A DNA stretch of 34,999 bases from Candidatus Parvarchaeum sp. (GCA_020724955.1 DYFY01000008.1:1-34999), one strand, 5' to 3'. Shown: positions 14,334-22,655, numbered from the stretch's first letter. Translations and numbers: made by a program. Notes: generated from the letters alone by a model not told the origin.

Positions 14334-14735
14334 TCACGGAAGTTTAAAAAGTTTCCTGAAAATTAGACTGAACGCTATCGCTCCAATAAGATACCACCAA
14401 AACCAGCTTCCGGAAAGAGTAGTTTCAGCGAAGACTCCTTTTATCCACCAAAAAGCAACCAGAATAGGAATCATTGTTATAATCATCGGTTTGAAAGAAT
14501 GTTTCATCTGCTCCATTGTATGGCTCATCAGCTCTTTCTGCATTTCCATAACTTTAGCAGGATTCTCCTTGTTTTCCTTCATTCCTCTGCTGAGCTCTTT
14601 TTGCCTCGCCCTGGAGGCTTTCATTTTTTCTTTGTCAAGGACAAAATAATTTATAATGCTGATAAAAAGAGACACAAGCGCAGCAATAGCAAGTATGCTG
14701 GTTCTTGGATATGCCTGAATAGTTTCAATTACCAT
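14334..14735 (-). CDS. DUF106 (EMC3/Oxa1-like) membrane protein
   Basis: This is a 133-aa membrane protein with helices at about 13-33, 80-100 and 108-128. A long charged cytosolic stretch lies between the first two (KEKMKASRARQKELSRGMKE). This matches the archaeal DUF106 family, related to EMC3, TMCO1 and YidC/Oxa1 insertases, and usually encoded near secY. It lies 55 nt downstream of secY. Insertase activity is inferred from the family. Confidence 0.87.
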   Translation of the reverse strand: MVIETIQAYPRTSILAIAALVSLFISIINYFVLDKEKMKASRARQKELSRGMKENKENPAKVMEMQKELMSHTMEQMKHSFKPMIITMIPILVAFWWIKGVFAETTLSGSWFWWYLIGAIAFSLIFRKLFKLP

Positions 14736-14790
14736 TTTTATCTTTGAATAATCAGATTTAAAGAAAGATAGTTTTTAAAGGTTCAGTAAA

Positions 14791-16176
14791 TCATCCAATG
14801 AACTTCCTCATTGCAGGATGCATGTCAACCGCATGCTGTTGCGCGATGTTTTGGTAGAATTGATAGGATATCATTACTGCCAATAAAATGGCTGTTCCTG
14901 AAGTAAGCGCTCCAAAAGAATTTGCCACCGCAGCCAGCGCTCCGACAGCCAGTCCGCCCATAACAGTTAAAGGCATTATATACCTTGATAATATGCTTTC
15001 CAAAATCCTTTGGTCTTTTCTAAATCCTGGAATTTGAAGGCCTGACGACATGATGTTTTTAGCCTGGCTTGAAGCGTCCATTCCGGCGGTTTTAACCCAA
15101 AAGACAGAAAAAACAGCTGAAAAAACCATGTAGAACAAGAGATGAGTTATTCCTTGAAAGATTTGAGGAGTTGTCACGCTCCCTCTTATGAAAGCTTCAA
15201 CCAAGTTTGATGAGCCGAGCCAGTATGCGAGTCCTGACACAGGCACTCCGTTGGAAAAACTCCCCAAAAATGTCGGCCTCCCGAGCCAGTTTTCAAGAAG
15301 CCCGCCAAACAACTGGAGATTTGCTATCAAAGCAGATACTAAAATAACCGGAATAACCGATGCGTAAAAGAAGGCAAGAGGCCATTTTACCCCGTATCCT
15401 CTCAGCCTGTCGTAACTTAGCGGAATTTCCACTTTCAGGCTTTGCGCCCATACAACGCCAAGAAACACAAGAATAGTCACCAAAATAATTGTCACTGCAA
15501 GAAATAATTGCTGCACATCTCCATTGATAATTGACTGCAGGATAACAAGTATCTGCCCTGTGCACTGCCCCTGTCCAAAATTAACCAAGCAGTTGGCTCC
15601 TGTCGGATCTGTAAACTGGAAAAGCCCTGTGAAAAGCTGCAAGGCAACTCCCGCGAGGATAAACATTGAAACTCCAGAGCCAAAGCCCCATTTATTCGAA
15701 ACCTCATCCATAAACATGATTGCAAACCCTCCAAGAATCAATTGGAATATGACAATCCCTGTAAATCCCGGAGCAGCCTGAAGCCCCTGCATCAGCACAT
15801 AAACAACTGCCTCAAAAAATATGAAAAATATGACTCCAAGTTTTTGTATACCTTGAAAATATTTTTTTCCTTCGGGAGTTTTGGTGTCTATACTCAATAT
15901 CCCCGAGCCGACAAGAAGTTGCAGAATGATGGATGACATTACTATAGGCCCGATTCCAAGACTAATGACGCTTCCGAAATCAGTTCCAAGAATTGTTGCA
16001 AGAAATTTGAATCTATCAAGAGCATTTGCACTAAGCCCGTGAAGAGGAATATTGTAAAGTATGAAAAAAGCCCCAAGAACAATCAGCGTCCATTTCAGTT
16101 TTGTCCTAAAGTCAACTTTTTTCTCTTCCGGTTTTTTGACCTCAGGTATAAAAGCGAAAATCTGTTTTAAAGCCAT
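14791..16176 (-). CDS. secY: Preprotein translocase subunit SecY
   Basis: This is a 461-aa core channel protein with about ten hydrophobic segments. The TM1 and plug region (ILYNIPLHGLSANALDRFKF) and the TM2 region GSVISLGIGPIVMSSIILQL match archaeal SecY; the cytosolic loop SLKVEIPLSYDRLRGYGVKW is also conserved. The ATG at 16176 has a TATA element centred 26 nt upstream, so secY has its own promoter. It is separated from uL15 by an unknown gene. Adenylate kinase, which follows secY in many archaea, is not present. Confidence 0.97.
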   Translation of the reverse strand: MALKQIFAFIPEVKKPEEKKVDFRTKLKWTLIVLGAFFILYNIPLHGLSANALDRFKFLATILGTDFGSVISLGIGPIVMSSIILQLLVGSGILSIDTKTPEGKKYFQGIQKLGVIFFIFFEAVVYVLMQGLQAAPGFTGIVIFQLILGGFAIMFMDEVSNKWGFGSGVSMFILAGVALQLFTGLFQFTDPTGANCLVNFGQGQCTGQILVILQSIINGDVQQLFLAVTIILVTILVFLGVVWAQSLKVEIPLSYDRLRGYGVKWPLAFFYASVIPVILVSALIANLQLFGGLLENWLGRPTFLGSFSNGVPVSGLAYWLGSSNLVEAFIRGSVTTPQIFQGITHLLFYMVFSAVFSVFWVKTAGMDASSQAKNIMSSGLQIPGFRKDQRILESILSRYIMPLTVMGGLAVGALAAVANSFGALTSGTAILLAVMISYQFYQNIAQQHAVDMHPAMRKFIG

Positions 16177-16195
16177 GTTTTCCTTAATAAAATGA

Positions 16196-16208
16196 GGTTT
16201 TTAAATCC
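16196..16208 (-). promoter_or_regulatory. secY promoter TATA element
   Basis: GGATTTAAAAACC is centred near 16202, about 26 nt before the secY ATG, and lies in an 86-nt gap after the preceding gene. It predicts a leaderless secY transcript separate from the ribosomal protein operon. Confidence 0.55.
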
Positions 16209-16262
16209 TAGTCTTTCATTAAATCAGCTTTCCAAGATACAACAGCATCATTTTTATATCGT

Positions 16263-16571
16263 TTATCGCAATTCACGGAGATGACCATAAAGTTTTACAT
16301 CCAAGGGAAAAAACCCTACAGGACTTTCATCTGCAACTATTCTTGAAAGAGGGCAGTCCTTTTCAAAATTTTTTAAAAAATCTCTGGATACTAAACCACA
16401 AATACCTTCTCCGACAATACAATAAATATCCCGAGAAGGCGTGTCAGCGAGGTATTCAGGAATATGCTCCGCCGAAACAAGTACTTTCCCCGATGGTTTG
16501 TCAGGATTCAAATCACTTAGTTTGGAGTCCAAGTCGGCTTTAAACAGAGTTATAAAGAGCCTAACTTCCAT
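16263..16571 (-). CDS. Hypothetical protein between uL15 and SecY
   Basis: I do not recognise this 102-aa protein. Its ATG at 16571 lies inside the last codons of uL15 (11-nt overlap), so it is probably translated from the same mRNA. There is no membrane segment. The centre has DIYCIVGEGICGLVSRDFL, whose alternating hydrophobic residues and Gly look like a beta strand-turn-helix. The C-terminus reads ESPVGFFPLDVKLYGHLREL. Three Cys are present. The overlap, intact frame and operon position argue that it is real. Confidence 0.6.
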   Translation of the reverse strand: MEVRLFITLFKADLDSKLSDLNPDKPSGKVLVSAEHIPEYLADTPSRDIYCIVGEGICGLVSRDFLKNFEKDCPLSRIVADESPVGFFPLDVKLYGHLRELR

Positions 16572-17028
16572 TTTCCCTTTCAGTTATTATCTCTCCGCCG
16601 GCTTTTTCAACAGCTTTTTTAGCTCCATTGGATGCGGAAAAAGCAAATACCTTGACTTTGAACTTTAAGTCGGTATTTCCAATAATTTTGTATTCTCTTA
16701 GGTTAATTTCGCAAACCCCTGATTTCTCAACAGCCAGTCCATTTTTTTTCAGCCAGTCTATCTTTGACTGAATAGTTTCCAGGCTCATAGATTTCCTCCT
16801 GAAAATTTTTCCTCTTCTTAACGTCTTGCTTTTTCCAAAATATCCTTTTTCAGAAGGGTTTCCAAACTTGTCCAGAGACAGGTTTTTCTTTTGGTCTCCG
16901 CGTTTTCCGCTTCCGGCCTTTCCAACTCCTCCTCTATGTCCGCTTCCTCTGGCTTTTTTCTTAAAGCCTCGTCCATGAGTATGGGTGCCTCTGAATCTCG
17001 TTGACTTTTTTCTTTTTTTTATTTTCAT
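16561..17028 (-). CDS. rpl15: Large subunit ribosomal protein uL15
   Basis: This is a 155-aa protein. The N-terminal Gly/Arg/Lys-rich extension (STRFRGTHTHGRGFKKKARG, then GHRGGVGKAGSGKRG) threads through 23S rRNA in known ribosomes. The C-terminal globular part with LKFKVKVFAFSASNGAKKAV is typical. It is 1 nt downstream of uL30, the standard spc-operon order. Its length is normal for archaea. Confidence 0.96.
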   Translation of the reverse strand: MKIKKRKKSTRFRGTHTHGRGFKKKARGSGHRGGVGKAGSGKRGDQKKNLSLDKFGNPSEKGYFGKSKTLRRGKIFRRKSMSLETIQSKIDWLKKNGLAVEKSGVCEINLREYKIIGNTDLKFKVKVFAFSASNGAKKAVEKAGGEIITERENGS

Positions 17029-17029
17029 T

Positions 17030-17446
17030 TTATAACATTTTCTCCAAAAGAGAGTTTATCTTGTCTTTGTTGTCTCCTAAAACACCCCTTCCAACTCCGA
17101 AGTGTTTTTTGCTTTCAATTCCTCCTCTTGGAGGATGAAGCCTGAAAAAAGGCTTAAGCCCGAGTTTCTCAAGGCTTTTTTTTCCAAGCTCTTCCGCGAT
17201 TTTTTTTGAGTCAATTTTTGCTCTGTTTTTTCCCTTGCCCCTTAATTCTATAAGCTTTTTAGTCATCTCTTCGCTTATGTCTCCATAGGCAACAAAATTC
17301 CTGACTTTTCTAAGCAGCTTTCTGTTTTCAGGATTATCTTGAAGAAGAACAGCAGAGTATTTTCTTCTTAGTCTTATTCGGTACAGCGTTTCCTCTATGT
17401 CTTTGTCAATTTTTACAAGCCCTGATATTCTTATAGCCAAAATCAT
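17030..17446 (-). CDS. rpl30: Large subunit ribosomal protein uL30
   Basis: This is a 138-aa archaeal uL30, longer than bacterial forms. The N-terminal ferredoxin-like core (ILAIRISGLVKIDKDIEETL, RLRRKYSAVLLQDNPENRKL) is followed by the archaeal/eukaryotic C-terminal extension ending in FRLHPPRGGIESKKHFGVGR. Its start overlaps the uS5 stop by 4 nt. Confidence 0.95.
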   Translation of the reverse strand: MILAIRISGLVKIDKDIEETLYRIRLRRKYSAVLLQDNPENRKLLRKVRNFVAYGDISEEMTKKLIELRGKGKNRAKIDSKKIAEELGKKSLEKLGLKPFFRLHPPRGGIESKKHFGVGRGVLGDNKDKINSLLEKML

Positions 17447-18282
17447 TTTATCATTTTAGTAGTTTTATTTAAAGCGTCAAAACACGCCTTTACATAGTTG
17501 AATGTCGTTCTAGTATGTCCTTTGCTGACGCAATAAACATCTTTGATTCCGGCGAGAGTCAGAATTTTTTTAAGCTCGTTTCCAACAACCAATCCTGTCC
17601 CTCTCGGCGCAGGTATAAGTTTGACCCTTACGCTCCCCGATTTTCCATGTACAATGAACGGAGTTGTGTGAGGGTCGTCTCTGAATTTGTCATTTGGGTC
17701 TTCAAATCCTCTCTCAACTTTTATTATCTCCAGTTTGGCTTTTCTTACAGCTTTTTCTCTTGCAGGAAGGGTTTCTTTGGCTTTTCCGGTGCCCAGTCCA
17801 ACATGTCCATTTTTGTCGCCGACGACAGCCATTGCAGAGAAAGTAAGAACATTTCCTTCTTTTGTCTTTTTTTGAGTCTGCCTCCACGCTCTTCTTTTCC
17901 CGCCCCCGAATTTTCCTTTTGCCTGTCCTATCGAGATTAAATCGCTTTCAAGGTTTTTTATAAGAAAGTCAACTATCTCAGACTCAAGAATCTTCTTCCT
18001 GTTTTTTAATACATTGTCTATGCTGGACTCTTTGCCGTTTTTTACGTCTCTTCCAAGTTTTGTCTTCGGAATCCAGGATGCAAGTCTCTCCCGGTTTTCA
18101 GTCTTTTCTCTGTTTGCCCTTCTTTCTTCAAAACTCATATCTTTTTCCTGTTTAATTCCTTCTCCTGATTTTTCCGCAGAATCTATTATCTCCTCAACCG
18201 ACTTGTCCTCATCATCAGCAAGATTTTCAGGAGTTGCCTCTATCATTTCTTTTGGGTTGTTTTTTGTTTCTTCTTCTGCCAT
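17443..18282 (-). CDS. rps5: Small subunit ribosomal protein uS5 with acidic N-terminal extension
   Basis: This is a 279-aa protein. The conserved part begins near residue 68 with WIPKTKLGRDVKNG, followed by a dsRBD-like domain (FLIKNLESDLISIGQAKGKF), VGDKNGHVGLGTGKAKE and the C-terminal GIKDVYCVSKGHTRTTFNYV. The first 65 or so residues are dominated by Glu, Asp and Lys and are probably disordered, which makes this longer than the usual archaeal uS5 of about 210-240 aa. The start touches the uL18 stop. Confidence 0.95.
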   Translation of the reverse strand: MAEEETKNNPKEMIEATPENLADDEDKSVEEIIDSAEKSGEGIKQEKDMSFEERRANREKTENRERLASWIPKTKLGRDVKNGKESSIDNVLKNRKKILESEIVDFLIKNLESDLISIGQAKGKFGGGKRRAWRQTQKKTKEGNVLTFSAMAVVGDKNGHVGLGTGKAKETLPAREKAVRKAKLEIIKVERGFEDPNDKFRDDPHTTPFIVHGKSGSVRVKLIPAPRGTGLVVGNELKKILTLAGIKDVYCVSKGHTRTTFNYVKACFDALNKTTKMIK

Positions 18283-18768
18283 TTAGCCAAGTTTCTCCTT
18301 TAATTTATTAAATATTTCCCTTAATTCCTTGTTTTGCACAATTTCTTCTTCGCCAGGAAGCGCCTTTTCTGAATGTGCGACTTCAATTCCTCCGTCAATC
18401 ACTCCTTTAAGAAGAGAATATATCCTTCCTCTTGCAGAATTTCTCTGAAGGCCTATATCAAGAATACATTTTATTTTTTTTTCAGACTTCTTGGCGAGAA
18501 TAAGCCCTGTCAAGTATGAAGCAGGTTTGCTTTTTAACGAGCCTGCTTTTTCCTTCGGCCATCCTTCTTTCAGCAGTTCTTTTGAACTGGCTCCAAGAAT
18601 TATCCTGTCCTGCGCCGAGTCAGATTCAATTATCTCCGCTATGAGGTATTTGTTTGTCTTTCTTACAGCCAGTCTTGGAACCCCGGCTTTTAAGATTTCA
18701 ATACGCGAACGATAGTCTGTTTTCCCTTCTTTTCTTCTTCTCTTCAGTGTTCTTCTTATTTTGTCCAT
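18283..18768 (-). CDS. rpl18: Large subunit ribosomal protein uL18
   Basis: This is a 161-aa archaeal uL18 of the 5S rRNA particle. LKRRRKEGKTDYRSRIEILK and PRLAVRKTNKYLIAEIIE are typical, as is the C-terminal GGIEVAHSEKALPGEEEIV. The start at 18768 (MDKIRRTL) is chosen because it falls 1 nt after the eL19 stop; the ATG at 18786 would overlap eL19. Confidence 0.95.
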   Translation of the reverse strand: MDKIRRTLKRRRKEGKTDYRSRIEILKAGVPRLAVRKTNKYLIAEIIESDSAQDRIILGASSKELLKEGWPKEKAGSLKSKPASYLTGLILAKKSEKKIKCILDIGLQRNSARGRIYSLLKGVIDGGIEVAHSEKALPGEEEIVQNKELREIFNKLKEKLG

Positions 18769-18769
18769 C

Positions 18770-19183
18770 TTAATCTTCCTTTTCAAAATTTTTTATTCTC
18801 TCCTTTAATTGAGTTTTGTTTTTGAAAGCTCTTGCCCTGATTTCTTTTCTTATAGTCATATGTTGCTCAGAACTCAGCACCCCTTTTTTTCTCAATTCTT
18901 TTGCAAAATCCCTGAGTTTTCTTGTCAATGTCATATACTCTTCTTTTTTCTTCTTGACTTTTATCTTGATGCTTCCGCTTCTTCTTCTCGTTCTTCTCTT
19001 TACCGCTTTTTTCCTGCCTTTTACCTCTTTGACAAAAATAGCCTTCGAAACCATCAAGTCTCTGATATCCTGTCTTGTAATCGCTTCTTTTATTTCATCC
19101 AGTCTTTGCGCGTTAAACCCGATTCTGTCTTTTCCCACTCCAAGCGTTCTTGCCGCGAGAAGCTTTTTCTTTTCAAGATTCAT
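18770..19183 (-). CDS. rpl19e: Large subunit ribosomal protein eL19
   Basis: This is a 137-aa protein. The N-terminus KKLLAARTLGVGKDRIGF, the motif IKEAITRQDIRDLMVSKAIF and the basic VKRRTRRRSGSIK stretch identify eL19. The C-terminal helix is shorter than in eukaryotes. It overlaps eL32 by 4 nt, in the order eL32-eL19-uL18 found in archaea. Confidence 0.96.
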   Translation of the reverse strand: MNLEKKKLLAARTLGVGKDRIGFNAQRLDEIKEAITRQDIRDLMVSKAIFVKEVKGRKKAVKRRTRRRSGSIKIKVKKKKEEYMTLTRKLRDFAKELRKKGVLSSEQHMTIRKEIRARAFKNKTQLKERIKNFEKED

Positions 19184-19530
19184 TTTGTTCCTCCAGAGGC
19201 ATTTAATATCCTAATATTCATTTCAGAGGCTTTTTTCATAATCTCAATTTTTTTTCTAGCTCCCACTCTTCCAAGGATAATTGCTGCTCCATTTCCTGCT
19301 TTTTCCAGTTCAGCGCTATTTCTCACAACAAAAGCAGTTTCTTTCCCTGTTTTACCGGATTTTTTTCTGGATGTCCGGTATCCGATATTCGGAGAGACAG
19401 GATAATTCCTCCACTTCTGCCTTATTTTGCTGTGTCTTCCCTTGGACCTCCTCCATTTCTGCAGTTTTTTTCTTTTTTTGCCAAGTTTTGAATATCTCAT
19501 ATAATCCGACCTAATGAACTTTTTTTTCAT
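19180..19530 (-). CDS. rpl32e: Large subunit ribosomal protein eL32
   Basis: This is a 116-aa protein. The N-terminal FIRSDYMRYSKLGKK, the central KWRRSKGRHSKIRQKWRNYP and VSPNIGYRTSRK match eL32. It lacks the longer N-terminal extension found in some euryarchaea. Its start overlaps the uL6 stop by 4 nt. Confidence 0.95.
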   Translation of the reverse strand: MKKKFIRSDYMRYSKLGKKRKKLQKWRRSKGRHSKIRQKWRNYPVSPNIGYRTSRKKSGKTGKETAFVVRNSAELEKAGNGAAIILGRVGARKKIEIMKKASEMNIRILNASGGTK

Positions 19531-20069
19531 ACAGCCCTCCCGTCTTTTGAGACTATGAAAATTCCGTCCTGGAAAATTTTCCTGTCTTTTTTCGGAACTT
19601 TAGTTGCTTTTTCTATGTTCGCCGCAGTCTGGCCGACTTTTTCAAGATCATTTCCGCTGAGAAAAATTTTGTTTCCTTTTATTTCAACATCAACTTTGTC
19701 AAGAATTCGCGCCCTTCTTTTAAATTTTTCCCCCAAAAAATTATCTATTATTATTTCTTTTTCCTGTACCTTGACCCCCATAGGAAAGTGCACATGGCAG
19801 ATTTCCATTTCATATATAAATTTATTTTCAAGTCCGGATATAGCGTTTCTTATATGAGCAATATTGGTTGCGATTAGAGCATTATCTTTTTTGTTCCCTC
19901 TTTCCTTTATTATTTCAACTTTGTTTTTCGTAATTTCAATTTTCGCTCCAGGAATTTCAATTTTTCTGGAGTTGGAGATTTCCCCTTTCCTGCATATAAA
20001 TATGCCTTTCTCGTAAGAGCATTCAACTCCTTCAGGAATTTCGCAGCTTAGTGTTATTTTTCTTTTCAT
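19527..20069 (-). CDS. rpl6: Large subunit ribosomal protein uL6
   Basis: This is a 180-aa protein with two repeated alpha/beta domains. TNIAHIRNAISGLENKFIYE, then VHFPMGVKVQEKEIIIDNFL, and the C-terminal DRKIFQDGIFIVSKDGR are typical of archaeal uL6. It binds near the sarcin-ricin loop in known ribosomes. Start and uS8 stop overlap by one base. Confidence 0.96.
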   Translation of the reverse strand: MKRKITLSCEIPEGVECSYEKGIFICRKGEISNSRKIEIPGAKIEITKNKVEIIKERGNKKDNALIATNIAHIRNAISGLENKFIYEMEICHVHFPMGVKVQEKEIIIDNFLGEKFKRRARILDKVDVEIKGNKIFLSGNDLEKVGQTAANIEKATKVPKKDRKIFQDGIFIVSKDGRAV

Positions 20070-20446
20070 TAATAGAAATAAGCAATAATGCTTCCTCCTA
20101 GCTTTTTATCAAGAGCAGTTTGATGAGTAACAAGTCCCTGATTGGTTGAAATTATTAATATTCCCATGTCTCTTGCAGGAAGATACCTTTTCACATATTT
20201 TTCTATATCTCTGTTTTTCACGATGTATCTTGGCTTTATCGCCCTGCAGGCATTAAGCTTTTCCCCAAACTCAACTTCAAGAGAGCCGTCGCGAATCTGA
20301 TATTCCTTTATGTATCCCTTGAGCTTTCCTATTGCAAGGATGTTTAAGAGGAATTTGGAGTGCTTTTTTAAATTAACAGAGCTCTTTCTAGCCCTTTTGG
20401 AATTCATAATCTGATTCATAGCATCTGCAATAACGTCTTGGCTCAT
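20069..20446 (-). CDS. rps8: Small subunit ribosomal protein uS8
   Basis: This is a 125-aa protein starting at the ATG at 20446 (MSQDVIADAMNQIMNSKRAR), 4 nt after the uS14 stop. A longer in-frame reading would run deep into uS14 and is rejected. The C-terminal DMGILIISTNQGLVTHQTAL motif is diagnostic. uS8 binds the central domain of 16S rRNA and in bacteria represses the spc operon; whether it does so here cannot be seen. Confidence 0.96.
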   Translation of the reverse strand: MSQDVIADAMNQIMNSKRARKSSVNLKKHSKFLLNILAIGKLKGYIKEYQIRDGSLEVEFGEKLNACRAIKPRYIVKNRDIEKYVKRYLPARDMGILIISTNQGLVTHQTALDKKLGGSIIAYFY

Positions 20447-20450
20447 TTTT

Positions 20451-20681
20451 TTAGCTGTATTTTTTAAATCCAATCTCCTCCGCAATTTCTCTGAAACAAT
20501 GTCTGCACAAATGTATATTGTATTGGTTAAGGTGCGCTCCAAACCTTCCGCATCTCTTGCATTTTTGTGCGGCTATTCCTGCCTTTCTTTCTTTTGGCCT
20601 GTTGTGTTTCAAAAATCTTCTTGATTTTGAGCTTTTTTTCTTAATCTGTTTTAGCACTTTGTTCCAGTCGCTTGCAGTCAT
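20451..20681 (-). CDS. rps14: Small subunit ribosomal protein uS14 (zinc-binding)
   Basis: This is a 76-aa protein with four zinc-ligand Cys at 41, 44, 59 and 62 (KCKRCG and HLCRHCF) and the family end FREIAEEIGFKKY. About 20 extra basic N-terminal residues precede the usual 50-56-aa archaeal form. The ATG at 20681 overlaps the uL5 stop by 4 nt, which supports the longer start. Confidence 0.95.
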   Translation of the reverse strand: MTASDWNKVLKQIKKKSSKSRRFLKHNRPKERKAGIAAQKCKRCGRFGAHLNQYNIHLCRHCFREIAEEIGFKKYS

Positions 20682-21196
20682 CTTCCTTCCTCCACATTTG
20701 TTCTAAAATTATTTTTCATATATTCTATTATCTCTCCTTTGCTGACAGCCTGCTTTTTTGGAAGAGTCCCTCTCTTTATCTTTCTGTTCTTCACTCTCGT
20801 CCCCGCTCTTTCAAAAACAACGCTAACATTAAACCCTCTTGTTCCAAGTTCTCTGCTGTATTCCATATCAGGTATTTCAATATATTCTTTTATTCCAAAC
20901 GAGAAATGATTTTCACTTATCTGGCTCTCCTTTAATGAGTTGTCTATGGCTCCAAGAAGCCTCATCAGAATTTTGATGGCTTTCTCTCCTCTTAATGTGA
21001 CTCTGGTTCCAAGCTCCAGTCCAGGACGGACGTTAAAAGCCGGAATTCTAGTCCTTGGGCCTGCTTTTATTATTTGAGCCTTCATTCCGCTCAACATTTC
21101 CAGAAGCTTCGCTGACTTTTCAAGCTCAGCTCCTGTCGCTCCGGCGCTTAAAATAACTTTCACCAGCTTAGGTTTTCTCATTATATTTTCTTCCAT
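20678..21196 (-). CDS. rpl5: Large subunit ribosomal protein uL5
   Basis: This is a 172-aa 5S rRNA-binding protein. The regions KPKLVKVILSAGATGAELEK, AGPRTRIPAFNVRPGLELGT and FSFGIKEYIEIPDMEYSREL are characteristic of archaeal uL5. It lies 2 nt after eS4. An alternative start at the sixth codon (MRKPKLVKV) is possible. Confidence 0.96.
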   Translation of the reverse strand: MEENIMRKPKLVKVILSAGATGAELEKSAKLLEMLSGMKAQIIKAGPRTRIPAFNVRPGLELGTRVTLRGEKAIKILMRLLGAIDNSLKESQISENHFSFGIKEYIEIPDMEYSRELGTRGFNVSVVFERAGTRVKNRKIKRGTLPKKQAVSKGEIIEYMKNNFRTNVEEGR

Positions 21197-21198
21197 TT

Positions 21199-21822
21199 TT
21201 ATCCTGTGACAATAAGGTGGGATTTATTTAATTCAACAGTTTTTTCTTCAAGTTTTATTTTCGCTTTCCCGCCATTAACCTCTTCCAGCTTTCCGAATTT
21301 TCCTGCGCTTTTGCCGGAAAAAACAAAAGCGTTCTTTCCCTTTTCAAAAGCAATTTTACCGACTATTTTTCCTGAAAAATCTATTTCAAGGCTGTCATTT
21401 ATTCTAGTCTTCTCTTTTTCAAGAATATTTGTTCCGTCATGCAGATTCAACTGCACAGCTCCATTTTTGAGAAGAGTTTTTCCTACTACTTTCACAACTC
21501 TTTTTGATTCGTTGGTTTCCGAAAGAAAAAACCTTTTGCTGGGGAGAATTGAAAGCCTGTAATTTTTCCCTCCGGCGGTAAAAATGTTGAAAATTCTTAT
21601 GCTCTCCTTCATGTCCTTTACTTCTTTTCCATTTATTTTAAGAAGTTTTTTTTGAATCATATACTTCACCTCTCTTGCTGTTCCGGCAAGCTTCAGTATA
21701 TCTCTCACAGCTACAACAACAGGAACAGATTCGTTCTTGTGGCTCAAAGCTCTTGCTATGTATTTTGTTCCCTTTCTTTTCACAGGTAATTTTCTACTGC
21801 TTTGAGCCCTAGTTAAATGCAT
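21199..21822 (-). CDS. rps4e: Small subunit ribosomal protein eS4
   Basis: This is a 207-aa protein, somewhat shorter than the usual archaeal eS4 of about 235-245 aa. The N-terminal MHLTRAQSSRKLPVKRKGTK and an S4-like RNA-binding domain (LKLAGTAREVKYMIQKKLLK, INGKEVKDMKESI) are followed by KOW-like beta regions. It abuts uL24 and precedes uL5, the archaeal order. Confidence 0.95.
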   Translation of the reverse strand: MHLTRAQSSRKLPVKRKGTKYIARALSHKNESVPVVVAVRDILKLAGTAREVKYMIQKKLLKINGKEVKDMKESIRIFNIFTAGGKNYRLSILPSKRFFLSETNESKRVVKVVGKTLLKNGAVQLNLHDGTNILEKEKTRINDSLEIDFSGKIVGKIAFEKGKNAFVFSGKSAGKFGKLEEVNGGKAKIKLEEKTVELNKSHLIVTG

Positions 21823-22257
21823 TTACTTTTTCTCCGTGATTTTTTTGATTTTTGAGTCTTCTGATTCTTCAGGAATTTTTTTAAGGTTCAGTTTTTTGGC
21901 TCTTTTTTTGTCCTCAAGATTAAGAGTTTGAATCTGTAAGTTGCTTGGATTGAAAAAAACGCTTATTTTCGTCCCGTCTTTTTTCTGTCTGTTTAGCCCT
22001 TCAAGAATTACTCTTTCTCTTTTAACATCTACAGAAAGAACCTTAGCTTTTTTTTTGGCAAAATTTCCCCGCATGACAAGCACTTCGTCACCCGTTCTCA
22101 ACGGGAGGTTTCTCTTGCCATACTTTTTCCTCAACTCTTTTGATAAATGTGAGCTTAAAAACTTATGCCTCAAATGAAGAGGAGCCTCAGCCCTATATTT
22201 TCTCTGCTTTCTTGGCTGTCTGCTCGCTTTCCACGATGTTGAAAATTGTTTTTTCAT
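21823..22257 (-). CDS. rpl24: Large subunit ribosomal protein uL24
   Basis: This is a 144-aa protein starting at the ATG at 22257 (MKKQFSTSWKASRQPRKQRK), which overlaps the uL14 stop; a longer reading is rejected because it overlaps uL14 more deeply. The KOW motif region RTGDEVLVMRGNFAKKKAKV is clear. The C-terminal tail is rich in Lys and Glu. uL24 initiates 50S assembly in known systems. Confidence 0.95.
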   Translation of the reverse strand: MKKQFSTSWKASRQPRKQRKYRAEAPLHLRHKFLSSHLSKELRKKYGKRNLPLRTGDEVLVMRGNFAKKKAKVLSVDVKRERVILEGLNRQKKDGTKISVFFNPSNLQIQTLNLEDKKRAKKLNLKKIPEESEDSKIKKITEKK

Positions 22258-22655
22258 AATACAAACTGCGCAATTTTTGCGACCCCCTTCCATCTTTCTG
22301 CAACTTCTCTGGCCACCGGGCCTTTAATCTGTGTTCCTTTTGGATTGCCTTTGTTGTCTTTCATTAACGCAACTGCATTGTCTTCAAACATAACCCTTTC
22401 TCCAGTATTCCTTCTGTAAGCTCTTTTCTGCCTTATTACCACTGCATCAAAAACCTGTCCTTTCATATCAGGCTTCCCTGCCCTTACAGAAACTTTCACA
22501 TAATCTGCTATTTTGGCATACTGTTGAGTGCCCTTTGCGACTTTTCCTCTCTTCACCCCAGTTATTCTTACAATTCTCGCTCCGCTATTGTCTGCAGCAA
22601 CGACTAAGCTTCCTATATGCAAACCACGAGTTGCTCTTGCAGGTATCGCTTTCAT
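22254..22655 (-). CDS. rpl14: Large subunit ribosomal protein uL14
   Basis: This is a 133-aa protein starting at 22655 (MKAIPARATRGLHIGSLV), overlapping the uS17 stop by 4 nt. CADNSGAR-type signature is seen as VAADNSGARIVRITGVKRG, and the archaeal C-terminus with GTQIKGPVAREVAERW is present. uL14 forms an intersubunit bridge and is the docking site for aIF6 and ribosome-silencing factors. Confidence 0.96.
   Translation of the reverse strand: MKAIPARATRGLHIGSLVVAADNSGARIVRITGVKRGKVAKGTQQYAKIADYVKVSVRAGKPDMKGQVFDAVVIRQKRAYRRNTGERVMFEDNAVALMKDNKGNPKGTQIKGPVAREVAERWKGVAKIAQFVL

Noticed and set aside
15293-15734. Out-of-frame minus-strand frames inside secY
   Set aside because: They lie in other frames of a well-conserved SecY gene and have no family-like features.
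20447-20542. N-terminally extended uS8, and similar extensions for uL14, uL24 and uL18
   Set aside because: The extra residues are the neighbouring gene read in another frame, while the internal ATG matches the family start and sits at the operon junction.
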